Part shown: one piece after another, positions 23,725 to 35,772 of the stretch
How the letters are laid out: the number at the start of each line of letters is the position of its first letter
How positions within the stretch are numbered: the first letter of the stretch is position 1
Assembly (NCBI GenBank): GCA_007922195.1
Contig: ML681971.1
Coordinates: forward strand, 15,434,753-15,498,752
DNA length: 64,000 bases
Source: Podocnemis expansa
Lineage: Eukaryota; Chordata; Testudines; Podocnemididae
Reading direction: 5' to 3'
The notes under the pieces: model-generated
The model's database searches: none
What the model was told of the DNA's origin: nothing
What the model saw: only the letters and a program-made list of their open reading frames with translations
Translations under genes and position numbers: made by a program

Positions 23725-24110
23725 GTTCCCGTTCACTCTGCTCCCAACTTCCACACACCTGCCCTCATCCCCTACAAAGGTGCCTAGCTGCCCCCATCTT
23801 TTCCTAATAAATCCAGCTGTTTCCAGTTCTACAAAACTATCCAGCTATTCCCTAGCTGTCCCCAGCTATTCAGCTACCTCCCTGGGTATCCCTGCAAGCC
23901 CAGCTGTTCCTAGTTTTCCCCCAACCACTGGGCTTACCCCCTTCTCCCCCATCAGCACCCCACAAACCAGATCTCTTTTAGTTACCACCCGCCTTCCCCC
24001 CAGGCCCCTCCACCAACCCAATTCCTCTGTCATCTCCCAGACATACCTATCTTCTGCTCCAGGACCGCCACCCAGCACTCATGTATTCCCCATGAACCCT
24101 TCCCTGACTA
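23725..24110. repeat. C-rich, G-poor tract with degenerate short repeats
   Basis: About 390 bases carry runs of C and repeated words near ccagctattcc, ctagctgtcccc and cccagctgttcc. The plus strand has few G. The bias leaves a 152-codon frame open (23711-24169), rich in Pro, Ser and Thr. It has no recognisable domain and is probably not a gene. Confidence 0.5.
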
Positions 24111-24169
24111 ATGTCCGTGTCCTGTTGCTGCTGTTGTTAGTGCACAGTGTATTATTGGCTTTAAATTGA

Positions 24170-26855
24170 AGTGTATTATCACATACACATTATGTGCAGT
24201 TATGCAAATTAGCTTATTTGCATATTTCCAAATCCTTTGTGTGGCCATGCACAAAAATGTACACAAATTAGCAGCTATGCCTTAAAATCGGTGGCAGAAT
24301 GAGAAGTTCCTTACAGATCATGAGAACACACACGCATCATCGTGTCTAGATGAATTTGCATTAGGTATTTTTTAAATTCAAGCCTCTGTTTCCCTTCTCG
24401 TTCTGCTAGATCACAGTCCCTGTCTGCATTAGACAAGGTGCTGCATCTTGGTTATTACCCACCTGGGAAACACTGGAGGACATTAAGTTCTTGTTTATTT
24501 TTTTTTAATTGTAAAGTTCACTAATGAGAATGTGCAGTTACAACAACTTATGCTCCTAGTCCTGCAAATAGATATGTGCAGAGCTCTGCCAAAGCCAGTG
24601 AGAATCTGCCCGTGCAGATCGGAGTACTGCTTCAGGTTGCATATGAGATGAAACATCTAATGAAGGTTTTGAAATGGCTTCCTTAGGTCAGTTTCTTCTA
24701 GGCTACAGTTGTTGTTCCAAGTATGTGATCAAGGGTTCACCTCATGTTCCTTACACTAGTCATGTTTTCAGTCCTAAGAGTAAGCCTAAGTTTTTATAGA
24801 CCCCTCAGTTCAAATCAAGAGTTTCCGAGTTGAGGACTTTAGGAAGAGAGGGGGAAAGAGAAGAATTCAGCCAAGAGTTTGCCTAATTCATGTGTGGGGT
24901 GGGATGTAGCATGTTCGAGTTTCAGGCTGGAGTGAATGATTGTGATGGAAACTGCAATTTGATGCATGAATAATGGAACTACTGATTTTTGCCTTTTAAC
25001 GAGAGCAATGGATTCTGAGCTGATAAGGAAATCCTGCCCAGATTTTAAAAGAAAATTAATATTGGATGTCAATATACAAAGCACTTTGTATTTTTAATTT
25101 GCAGTCCTATGCTACTTGTCAGCAAGTAAAAGAAACTGTAGAAAAGGGTTAGCATTCATGGGTTTTGAAGGTAGGCATTCTTCAAAGTAGTACTGCAGAG
25201 GATGGGTACTTCTTCAGGATAGAGAAGAATAAAAATCACTGGAATCACTAGAATTACCAAGCACTAAAGCATTTGGAAGTCACCCAGTTGTAGCACAGAA
25301 AGGAAAACTAAAGCAAACCTTAGTCAATCAGGTGGCAAAGATTTTTCTCTGGTGGACAGAAAGAAAACTGATCCCATTTATAACAGGAGCAAGATGACAC
25401 ACTCTGCCCAAAGGGGGCAACAGAGGAGCAAGAAACAACATCCCCCCACCACACCATTAGCCATTACAAACCTTTTTAATGACTGAAGCAAGATAAACAT
25501 GTGCAAGGATAAACATTGTATTCCTGCTGTGCAACAATGTCTCCAGTCTGAGCGCAGCATCATTTTGGCATATGTCTGTTCTAAATATCCCTGCAGATAT
25601 TTTACAGGAATTGTCACCTCTTTAAACATTCATGCTATTAAAAATCAGGCCGATTGTTGACATAAACCTCTGATAGCAGCTGCATTGTAGACAGACTATG
25701 AATTTTTTATGTTATTGATGAGATGTTTACTACAGTATATAAATGATATAAGGGAGGGATATGAGAACTGAATACTGAAAATGACGTGATTGAAGGTACT
25801 TAGAGTATTAGGCACACTAATCAAACGATTAGAGTACTCTCAAATGAAATATGTGAATGCTGAATAAAGCTGAAGGGGAAAACAAAACAAATGCAGAATA
25901 GCTTATGCAACTTAAAATATCCCTATTGGGAAGAAAAGAAGTATTTTGGCTTTCTCTCCTGAAGTAGTCAAATTCAATATCAGCGTAAATGTTAAGGGAA
26001 GGCTGTGTGCTGTCAGCAGCTTGTGAAGGTAGGCAACCCTGGGGTTATTATAAACTCTTGGAACTCTTGTTCTTAGAGGATGAGAATGTAATAAAGTAAG
26101 GGACTTCCTAGTAGGAGGTCCCAGCTAAGCACCTGGAATCTGTGTTTGTTCTTTTGTTTTGAATCACTACTGTGCCTCTGAGACAGGCCAGTTATGATGC
26201 TGTCTCCTGTTGGCTTCTCCTTGATAAAGCTTTATTATTTAGGTCTTTCTCCCCCCACTTTCAAGTTTTCCCCATAACTCACTGTTGCTGGCAGCCTAGA
26301 GCTTTCTTTGCATGGCCCAGTTTGTCTATTAGATAGGGGAGCAGATAAGGAATGGTCTCAGATACCCCTGCAGCTTGCAGAGCAGAACCCAAGTTGTTCC
26401 AGCAGGAAGAATCACAACTTCACTTACTCACTTATGAGATGGGGAGATGGACTGTACAAAAAAAAAAAAAAAAGAGAGAGAGAGAGAGAGCGCATGATAA
26501 GGCAGTTGGAATGTTTGTTAACATACTGGCGCTCTGAACAAACACCCACTGACAGATATCCAGAGAGGAGTCTAACGCTACCTTGTGTACTTAGTGGAAG
26601 AAAGCAAGAAAAACCACCCGTCTTCCAGAAGGCTGAATTTTAATATGGGTGCAGCCTCCTATTTGGTAGAAAGCGTGCCATAAGAGCATAATTGACACTG
26701 CTCTGTACAGAATTGCTGAAATGGGCCTTTTTAAAACAAAACAAAAATACCATGTGAATTTGCTTCTCATGGAAGTTCCTGTGTGCAAGGGCTGGACTGA
26801 GAGAAGTTCTTGATTTAGTGGCAAAACAATGCTTAGGAAGGTTCCCGTCTCTTGA
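24170..26855. other. gene-free stretch with a simple repeat
   Basis: No gene is recognised. An A run followed by (ga)n lies at about 26458-26491 and opens spurious frames. The part at 25378-25629 has a minus frame with a hydrophobic C-terminus but no other support. Confidence 0.45.
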
Positions 26856-26945
26856 TCCTGCAAAGCACTTAAGACCCTGATTCATTTTAAGCATATGAAT
26901 AATCCAACTGAAGTCAGTGGAACTTTTCCTATGCTTGAGTGTTTT
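26856..26945. mobile_element. Short MITE-like repeat
   Basis: The sequence gatcctgcaaagcacttaag continues to aagcatatgaataatcc and gaagtcagtggaac. This matches the widespread sauropsid pattern 'gatcctgcaa...gtgcttaa...gaagtcaatgg'. Ends are diffuse. Confidence 0.45.
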
Positions 26946-27905
26946 GTTAGATCGAGGCCCATGTATTTCCACCTGGTGTCATGGAGACCACCAGTACTGG
27001 AGATGATATCCCCGTGCCAGCTCTTGGTCACTCTCCTCAGGTTGCCAACCAGCAAAGTAACCAGGGGCATTTTCAAAGGGTCTTCTCAGTATTTGTCACT
27101 GCACATAGGTGTTTGTGTGCAACTCAGACAGCTCAACGCACAAACAGGCAGTCAAACACACAATTACAGTTTATAAATTGCTTCAGTGATAAGGGTTGTG
27201 GCATACTAGGGGCACCTGCACATTTGGACTGCAATGCCCAGGTCACTTCTTGATGGCAGCTGAACAACTATGCTGTAGTAATAACTGTTCATTGCTGCAG
27301 CCTAACGTTGGATTCATCAGTGACTAGAGGTGAAACAAACATCTCTATCCTTCTACAAGTTTGGTGAGACACCTAGTTTTCAACAGGATGTCGGTGAATA
27401 AATATACCTCTATATTAATATTGTATAAACTAAAAATACATAAAGCATTCAAAGGCTAGAAAAAGCCACTATAGAGGTTTTCTGTGAAACCTTAATTTCC
27501 CCCTTTTTGTGTCTGCATATTAATACAGTTTTTCATTATGTGACCACAGACTATTCAGCCTAAAGCAGACACCTGACGTGGGAAATTGAAGCCAAAACGG
27601 CTGAAGTTTTGCAAAGTTATAATCAGCTGAAAGCCGGATCTTATACTGGGCACTGGACACTGTCTCAACGTCTTAACAGAAAATGATGGTGCCACCAGCC
27701 TCTGCTGCAATAGTTCAGACTTGTGTGTTACATAATCCAGCATGCTTCTCCCAAAGAGAAGTTTGACCAAAACAAAACAAAACCTCAGGGCAGTATTTTA
27801 AGGAACCAGTTTGGCAGTATCTGTCCCAGATTAACTAGAAACTATTTCTTGTTGTTGTTCTTCTTCTTCAGTTATTTTTTTAGTTGTATTGTAGTAATGC
27901 TGAGC
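26946..27905. other. gene-free stretch
   Basis: No recognisable feature is seen beyond a (caaaa)n word near 27768-27784. Confidence 0.45.
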
Positions 27906-27907
27906 AG

Positions 27908-28135
27908 TCACCTGGCCAAGTTGGGCCCTCATTGTGTTAAGCATCATTCAGATGCATAATGAAAGACAATCTGTACCCTGAGAGACTTAACATGCCAAGT
28001 ATATAAATCAGTGGTTGGCTGTAGAAGCAGAAGACCATATAGGAAAAAGTAAGTTTCCCAAGGTCACATAGTATGAATAGCAGAACTAAAATAAAAGCCC
28101 AGTCCCTGGCTTCTCAATTGAATGCCTCACTCACT
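27908..28135. mobile_element. Ancient interspersed repeat (MIR/L3-like)
   Basis: The sequence runs gggccctcattgtgttaagc, then acaatctgtaccctgagaga, then cccaaggtcacatagtatga and cagtccctggctt. This is the wording of old amniote SINE/LINE remnants. Family and ends are uncertain. Confidence 0.4.
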
Positions 28136-29373
28136 TGCTCTTTAGCCAGCTCCATATATTATTTTGTAGCTTAACTTTCTTTTGTGCTATCTACCTGTTG
28201 AGATATGATATATATAAAGAGTATTTTTTTCTTGATGTTTAATAAAAGCTTGTCATATTTCCTAATCCCTTAACACAACTAATTTTTTTCCAAATTAGTT
28301 GTATTCTGTATTTAGAACAAAATTCCAAAGTTATCAAACATAACTCTCATCACTGTAGAGAATGAATCATCCCTATGTAAGTCCTTGTTTGTTTTTAAAA
28401 AAATGTAAAAGGTGGGGGTGGGGAATAGGAAGAATTGCCCTTCAAACAGAACTGGCAAGATGCCATCTTAATTTTCTAAGAAGAGGGCAGGTCGGGGACC
28501 AGTCAATCAAAACCAGTCAATTTCTCCGAGGACAGTTCAGGTACAGCAAAATAAAAATCCTTCCTGGGGAGAGCTAAGGCATTCATCAGAAAATGTAGAG
28601 TGGTCTTTTGTAGATCTATGGGGGCCATAGTTCTTTCTAGAGAAACTTTACAGTGAGAGCATTCTTCGCAAAATCTGTGATTATGTTCCTTTTGCGTTTT
28701 ATTGAGGTTTTTGTATAGAAAATCTGAAATAGCAGAAGAGGAATGAATTCTCCAGTAGTAAGTTTTATTCTGTTTTATGTTCTTTTCATGCCAAACTATT
28801 CCATCATTTTACATGAAGGATACAAGCAACTATGTGTAAAACCTTGTAATTCCATAGTAACCACTGATTGTACTTCCAGTTCACAGTATATATTAAATAA
28901 CTGTATGTGGGTAATACAGGCTAATTGTAGTTTTGACCTACATTGAAAATCTTAGAACTGCAAACTACATAGAAATTAAATTGAAAATAAATTTGGTAAA
29001 TTCACAAACTGGTATTTCACCAAATTACCTTCCAGTGCCTGTAATTATCTTGTAGTTACATTATATTTTTGATATGATAACCAAGCAGAGGAAATTTATG
29101 GATTTGCCTCATCCCTAACTGTAGTTATTATTTTTCTTTAACACAAAAATGTTGTTTGTGTTAACAAGCATCACTTAGCTTTTTGCTATATTTTTTGTGG
29201 AAAAAACCCTCAGATTCTTTAATTTGGTGCAATACTTTTCCTTATAGCAATACTGTAACTACCAGATGATGTTTCCTTCAGAGTGAGGTTATTGATTACA
29301 TCCAGGCATAGTGCAGTGGGCCTGTTATACAAAACTTTTACCAATCCATCTCTAAAGAGCTAGTGAATCTAAA
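28136..29373. other. gene-free stretch, AT-rich unique sequence
   Basis: No gene or repeat is recognised. Confidence 0.5.
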
Positions 29374-30117
29374 GGTATGTCTACATCAGATGTGGCCAAA
29401 CTGCGGCTCGGGAGCCACATATGGCTCTTGAATGAAAAATTGTGGCTCCCAGAAGAATGTCAGCGAATCAGTTCAGGAAAGCAGCCCCAGCCTAGGAGTT
29501 CAGGTGGGGGTTGGACAGAGGGGAGAAGTGCGGCATGGTTGGGATTTTAAAAAACTTGCCACTAGCCTACAGTCCTCTACTTCAAGCAGCAGCTAAGTTT
29601 TTTACTGAATAGGCCTAATTTTCATGGTAACCCTAAGTAGTTATTAGAATCCGACATTAGTAGGATCGATATTTGTCCTCTTTTTATGATAAAATTAAAG
29701 TGTGCAATTAATTTTAAACCTAGTAATTTTGGAGTGGGTAAAAGTATATAGCTATAGGCCTCAGTGCGGCTCTTGAAGGTTTAATAAGCAACTTGTGTGG
29801 CTCTTCAGTTCCATAAGTTTGCCCACCGCTGGTCTATATTGATGGTGCTAAATTTGCCATGTCAGATCGATTTTTCGACATTGACTTAGCAGTCAGTTAA
29901 GACATGCTGAGTCGATCCAGAAATCAGTTTAATAAAGCCACTCCCTCAAGTGATGTAGCTCTATGTTCACAAGAACACATTTCCCATCAGTTACAGTGAA
30001 GACACCGTGCTGAAGGGGAGTTAAAAAGTAGATGGGAACTATACAATTTACTCCACATAGTTTGTGTAATTTCCATCAACTGCCACCAAATTTTGCCAGA
30101 TGTGTAAACCAGCCCTC
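29374..30117. mobile_element. MITE interrupted by a hAT-type element
   Basis: The left end is ggtatgtctacat and the right end tgtgtaaaccagccctc, whose reverse complement is gagggctggtttacaca. Both resemble the family termini ggtatgtctacac and gggcttgtctacac. The central part after the insertion carries cagatcgatttttcgac and similar words. The hAT element at 29387-29831 sits inside its left terminus. Confidence 0.55.
29387..29831. mobile_element. Non-autonomous hAT-type transposon, 445 bp
   Basis: The left end is cagatgtggccaaactgcgg. The reverse complement of the right end is cagcggtgggcaaacttatg, an imperfect terminal inverted repeat. The 8-bp flanks are gtctacat (29379-29386) and gtctatat (29832-29839), a target duplication with one mismatch. 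No transposase is encoded. hAT superfamily is inferred from the 8-bp duplication and CAG-type ends. Confidence 0.8.
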
Positions 30118-31810
30118 AGTGTAACTTGAGGACTTGTGCTCTGCCAGTTGTTAACCTCTGCTAAATAGAGATGACTAACCATGTTGAATCAGACTCATGG
30201 TTTTATTATAGAAACAAAAATCAGCAATGACATTTTGAGACTTCTTGGTTTGTTTCATTTGTGGCTGATTTTCAGAAGTGATGGGCTACTCCACTGAATT
30301 CTTAACCTGTCTGGACTGCCTTTTGACTTTCTGTTTCTTAACCTTTCCATCCCTGTGCTTTTCTTTTTCTTTTTTCCTTCCCTTTCTTGTGCAGCATTAG
30401 AGTCCAATTATTTTTGAATATGCAAATTTGAATAGCCCTTCCACTCCAGTCTTCAGCATTTGTACTCTTTTGAACTCTAGCTCATTTCAAATGGAACAAA
30501 TAAGACACTGGGTCATCTTTTCGTTTTAAGGAACTGTTCAAGGGATATTTTTGTTTGTTTGTTTGTTTGTCTTATAGTAAGCGGAACAAGAGTAGAAGTG
30601 GTGAATGCATATGATATACAAATATATCTGAACTGTTTTATAAATTACACACAATATTAAATCTGAGGTCTTGGAAAAATCAAAGAATGCAAGGATGTTG
30701 AAAAATGCCACAACAAACATGATGGTCACCATCAGCTCCTGGAGGCTCCTCACTGAAGTTACAGCTGTTGTTCATCTCCATGCTGACTTGTAATGAAGGG
30801 CCTCTATTTATGTTCCTTTCCCTTTAAATCTTTATCTTCTGGGTTTTCAAATCTTTCACAGTAGATTTATTAGCTGTTTTAAACAGAGAGGATTGGGAAG
30901 AAGACGAAAGGGAGAAAATGGAGGGGGATTGAAAAAGAACAGAAGGAAGACGAAAGTGGGAAAGAGAAGGAAGAAGATAAAAGATGGATCAATGAAGACA
31001 AATAAAAAAGAGCTGAGGCAAGGCAGGATTATAGGAGAGAAAAAGATAGGGCCAGAGTTTTTGAGAGTGCATGTAAATTGGGGGTCTGGTGGACATTTTC
31101 AAGAAAAAGTGGTGCATGTAAATCAATGATGAGTAAATTAATAGGGCAGTTGTACAAATGGGACTCAGTCATTTAAACCAAGCATAATACATCATAGATA
31201 ATTTAAAGAGCGTACGACCCACAGGGCACACCTTTCTATCTATTAAATATATAAAGCAGGGTGCTGACACTTCAGAAAATGGGACAGATGAACAAAATGA
31301 GAGGCATGTATTAATGGGGGAGGGATGTAACATAAAATCTAAATGCTGTACAGTATTAACCCCCTTGCTCAGTTCCACAGCATATTCAGATATTTTATTG
31401 GAAAGACTAAACTAAACCCAACCCAATTCTTTTCAGTCCAAGGTTGTTGCTTGTGATCCCAGGAAAGCTGGCTGGTCTCAGGGTGCTCCCTCACCTCTTT
31501 GTCTGCAGATATTAAATGGCACCAAAAAAACACTGAGTACTTCCTTCATAGTACTACCCTATGTGAACACTTGAAGTATTTGCCACACTCCTCATCTTTA
31601 CCTCCACCTAATCACAGGATTCACAAAAAGAAGGGGGCTATTTCTGGGAATGGCCAGGTGGTCAGCATGCTAACAGCTTTCTATCTTAGGTTTTGCCACC
31701 TCCCCTCTTCCCCTGTGACAGAGGACATTCAGCTGGCATGCTGGAGCAGAGGAACCCAAAGGCACTGCAAGTATTTCTTGTGACCATTTGAGTTACATTA
31801 CTAATTACAA
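30118..31810. other. gene-free stretch with a purine-rich tract
   Basis: A (tttg)n tract lies at about 30549-30571. The part at 30882-31055 is strongly purine-rich on plus and yields a Lys/Arg-rich 78-codon frame (30893-31129), which is compositional. No gene is recognised. Confidence 0.45.
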
Positions 31811-31814
31811 ATCT

Positions 31815-31995
31815 TGCACACGCATGATTCTCCATTGGGCTAAGCACTAAGAAGCCTCTGCTCTGAAGAACTGACATTCTGTATATACAAGGCAGACCAC
31901 AGGCCAAAAAACAAGGGATTAGGGAGAGAACTGACCAACAGTCACAGCTGAGCACCCTCACTGGCAAGGGGCCAACAGGAATAAAGGAGTTGTTA
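31815..31995. mobile_element. Ancient interspersed repeat (MIR/L3-like)
   Basis: The sequence ttgggctaagcactaagaag, then ctctgctctgaagaactgac, then caaggcagaccacagg resembles the same old repeat class as 27908-28135. Boundaries are approximate. Confidence 0.35.
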
Positions 31996-33185
31996 CCTGC
32001 AGAGAAGCACTCTGATGTACTCCTTCCCACAAGACCTATCCAACAGAAAATTTGAGTGATCAGCAACACCCCTGATTCATCCCATCCAGGGATCTGTTAT
32101 GAGATCAGCCCTGAGCACATAAGTGGTAAATTTCAATCAAGTGGTAAAAAAACCAAATGCACACAACTTTGCTTTTTATGGCCATAGTGAAACAAAAAAG
32201 TCTGGTTATCCCATAGATGTACACCCAAAGCAGTGAGATTCAGAAAGTCAATGAACCTTCCTCATCATTGGAGAGAACATGGCGTTGGAAAACTCAAACC
32301 AGAGAGCTGGTGGGCAGCATGGATGGCGAGAGGAGGAATGGAATCTTCCTCACTATGCTGAAGATAAGAAAACAGATACTCACAGACATTCAAATGTAAA
32401 TTCATTTTAGTGTCAGGTATTAGTCTGTGGTGTGAAGAACAGGAACTGGAAAAGTACAAACATTCAGTTCAATTCTCTGTGGGCCAGATTCTACCAACAC
32501 TCAGGTTTAGTACTCCCCTTGCCTGTGAACAGCCCTGTAAAACCAATTAAGGTACTACTCTTGGGTAAACACAAATAAATGCTGGGGGTCATCCATTGAG
32601 ATAGATAACAAGAGGTAATTATCTGAAGAGACATTGGTTGATTTTGCAGCGATATTAAGTACGTATCATTTCTAATGGAGTCACTGGAAAATTTGGGTGT
32701 GAAAATCTTTACAAAATTAGCCATTGACCCTGAAATTCTGGACCGATTTTCAACACTTATTTCCAGGTTTTGTTGTATTTTCCTTCATAAATTTGGTCCC
32801 TGTATATGTATTTGCTCTAAATAAATCATGCTGTGCTAACTTTTGGTGAGGCAGTATGAGTGCTAAAGTTCTCTTTGGTTGATATTTTGTTGTTTTCATG
32901 TAAATGGTATCACATGCACAAACACACAGCACATCGATTTCAGGTCAGTTAGCATCCATTCAATCCAGCTCTCTTGGATCATTTGGGACTCTGCTTTAAT
33001 CCTGGAATTCGATCTGATCAACTGGATTTCTTCTTGCATCCCTGGAATACGGCAAACTCATTTCATAGTGTTCATTTTATAGATGTTGGTCACTAAGCCT
33101 CTGTAGAGGATCAAACTTAGCAGGCAGTCTAAACTAATTTCTGATGATTGGTCAGCCCTTTGGGTTTTTAAAAGCATTTGACAGA
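31996..33185. other. gene-free stretch
   Basis: I see no supported feature in this interval. Confidence 0.5.
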
Positions 33186-33265
33186 ATATCAACTGGCCTA
33201 GTGGATAAAACATTGACCTTTCACTTGGGGTTCTCTAAGTTCAGATCTTTCCCCGTGGTCTTAGA
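33186..33265 (+). mobile_element. tRNA-type SINE head (MIR-like)
   Basis: The segment tggcctagtggataaaacat acts as a box A region and aagttcagatctttcc as a degenerate box B. The rest of the SINE is not recognised. Confidence 0.35.
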
Positions 33266-33899
33266 AAAAATGAATGGGTTACAGAGATATTTATTTGCTT
33301 TCCTTTCCTTGAAATATTAAATTAGAGTGTGAACTAGATTTTCACTTTCCTCAGTAGAATCGAATACACAGTCCAGGTCTCTTGTTAACCATAAATATTT
33401 TCCTAAATGAAACAAAGAAAGTGCTGAAAGATAATGTGCAAAGGGAAGCCTTAGCTGCTGATGGGGGACACCTGGACTTTGTCTGTAGCAATCGTTGCTT
33501 TCTCTAGTGCCAAGAACTCTGCTTGGGGAAAGCAGCATTTGTATCTAATACTCCTGTGAATTAGATACCACTGACAATGACTTGAGCCCTTGTACAGCAG
33601 ATGTTCCTTATTGAAGTTTGTGTTGGCAGAAAACATGTCCTGTTGCATTGTGTAACTTCAGAATGAATTGTAAATTAACTGTTTACAGATGGAAATTCAG
33701 CTGACCCTTCCAGGATTGGTCGATACAAGCCTTTGACTGATCAAAAATGTGGGACTTTGTCTTCATATTTTACTGAGGGCCTTAAAATGTGAGGTGCCCC
33801 TACCTGGATCCCACAAACTCCTTTTGCATTTTCATAGAGTTACAAGATCTTGAGCTCCGTTCAGACCACAAAATCATGATTAATTGATCTATTTTTTCT
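33266..33899. other. gene-free stretch
   Basis: No recognisable feature is seen. Confidence 0.45.
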
Positions 33900-34153
33900 G
33901 TGGCTGTGTCAACACTGAATGGGAGAAGATGGTGTTCTTAGACTTTGATTAGATAACTTGTTTCAAATAGCGATGAAAACATAGCAATTCAGCTTGCAAC
34001 TGGGGTTTGAACCTTGAGTTAGAACCTATGGAGAATTCAGAGTTGAGGTCGTGTGCCAATTCAAGTTAAAAGATGAACTGCTGTGACTTCACGGCTATTT
34101 TATCTAACCCAAGTTATTAGCACCCCTTTTTTTTGTAGTGTTAGACATACCCT
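33900..34153. mobile_element. MITE of the 'gtatgtctacact' group
   Basis: The left end is gtggctgtgtcaacactgaa. The right end is gtagtgttagacatacccta, whose reverse complement begins tagggtatgtctaacact. The paired ends match the group termini with several substitutions. Confidence 0.5.
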
Positions 34154-34534
34154 ATGTCTTCGTCCAGTTGAAAGCCTTGATTTCGGTAGAAAAACTGTTT
34201 AAGTAAAATTTCAAAATGCCAGATTACTTTTAAAACATTTATTGTATGCTTGGAAATGATTCTTGATTGGAAAGATGCATGTTTTGTAACATGTACTTGG
34301 CCTTTGTGAGACTTTGACTTTCCAAGTTCTGTTAGTTGTGAAAGTTTGGAATAACTGTAATCCATGTAATTAACAGTGGAAATTCAATGTTGCAACTTGT
34401 ATTCAGTCTCTAAAGTAATTGTTGTGTCACATCAGGGATGTTTGGGGCAGGTTTTAAAGTAATTTTAAAGAATAAACAAGAAATGACTTCTGCAATATGT
34501 ATTTTGTTTCTGTGTCTTTGTCTGCATAGAACTT
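34154..34534. other. gene-free stretch
   Basis: No recognisable feature is seen. It begins directly after the MITE. Confidence 0.45.
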
Positions 34535-34802
34535 TAGTCCATGTGCACACACTGGTGGGGGTGTAAATTTTAGTTCACAATGGCATGGCATGTACGACCT
34601 GTGTGGATCCTGCTGGGGCACATTAAAAGTTCCTTGCTGCCTGTTAACATAGTCCTGTTTCTAACACCACCATGTTACTGCTCCCTGGGGAACTTAGTTC
34701 ATGCCAGAAGGGCCCACGTGGGCCTGTTCGCATGCAACACACTACTTCAAACTAAGATTTCCACCCTCTATTGCGGACTGAGCACTTTATAGACAAACCC
34801 TG
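34535..34802. mobile_element. MITE-like element
   Basis: The right end, tttatagacaaaccct, matches the group terminus gtgtagacaagccct. The left end, near ccatgtgcacacact, is less certain. The interior has gcccacgtgggc, a perfect 12-bp palindrome, near 34710. Confidence 0.45.
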
Positions 34803-35472
34803 TATGTAAGAGTCATCAGGAAGTGTGATGCTTCATCATGTGTATATGTAGCAACTTTTAACTTGCTCTTGAAGCTGAACTCTTCATAGTGCAAACACTT
34901 AAACACTGAAACTTGTGGTCAGTAATGACTCTGAGTTTGAGTCGATTGAACTGATCATGAGGCCACAAGAAAGGAATAATAGACTAGTGCAGTACAAACA
35001 ACATCCAGGAAAGAAAATAATTAAATAAAACTTAGATTGAACTGATCCGCTCCAGTCTAAAAATGTCAGGCATTAATTGAATGCTGCCTGCAGTCAATAA
35101 GTGTATCAAGTAATAGGTCCTTGGAGCAGACTTGGTTTGTGAGAGAAATGACATTTCCTGTTTCTGACAATTCTATTCCATTTGGCACTTAGAGCTGTAG
35201 TCCTTTCATATGTCTGAATCTCGAATCCTGAATGGGCATCTTTAGGATTAGCGCTTTAAGAAATGAAGACCTGTTTTTAAAAAGCCACCTAAGACTAGAA
35301 GGAGTCACTGGACTCTTAATCGGTGGGAACAATAGCTAAGTTTGGTAACTTTGGATACTATGGAGCTTTTGCCCCTGGTGTTTGTTTCCATATTGGAAGC
35401 TTATAGTTAATCTATTCTGAAGTAACAACATAAACTGTTTATGATAGTAGTAGTCTTTCACAGTCTTTCAGT
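34803..35472. other. gene-free stretch
   Basis: I recognise no gene or repeat here. Confidence 0.5.
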
Positions 35473-35772
35473 CAGGGGTGTTGCTGGCGCTGGGCACCCT
35501 GGGCACGTGCCCTGAATGCCAGTGCCAGTGCCCTGGTGCTGGTGGGGCCACATGTCTCCAGCCCGATTGGGCTGGAGATCTAGGGCCTAGCCACAGCAGC
35601 CCCCTCCCCAGCTGGGGATCTGGGGTGCGGCCATGGCAGTCCCATCCCCAGCTGGGGATCCGGGGCCCGGTGGCCACGGAGGCCCCATCCCTGGCCAGAG
35701 GCGGGGACTGTTGGCTGGGGGCGGGGCTGGGCCTGTGCCCTGGGTTCCCTCCCTGGGGCAGCAATGCCCCTG
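35473..35772. mobile_element. Non-autonomous hAT-type transposon, 300 bp, GC-rich
   Basis: The left end is caggggtgttgctggcgc; the reverse complement of the right end is caggggcattgctgcccc. The 8-bp flanks ctttcagt (35465-35472) and ctctcagt (35773-35780) differ at one base. The interior repeats 'ccccagctggggatc', itself a palindrome, which opens long spurious frames on both strands. Confidence 0.82.

Noticed and set aside
23711..24169. 152-codon Pro/Ser-rich frame
   Set aside because: It follows from the C-rich, G-poor composition, and starts inside a LINE fragment.
30893..31129. Lys/Arg-rich 78-codon frame
   Set aside because: It is a purine-tract artefact.
31686..32069. 127-codon minus-strand open frame
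   Set aside because: It overlaps an ancient interspersed repeat and has no domain.
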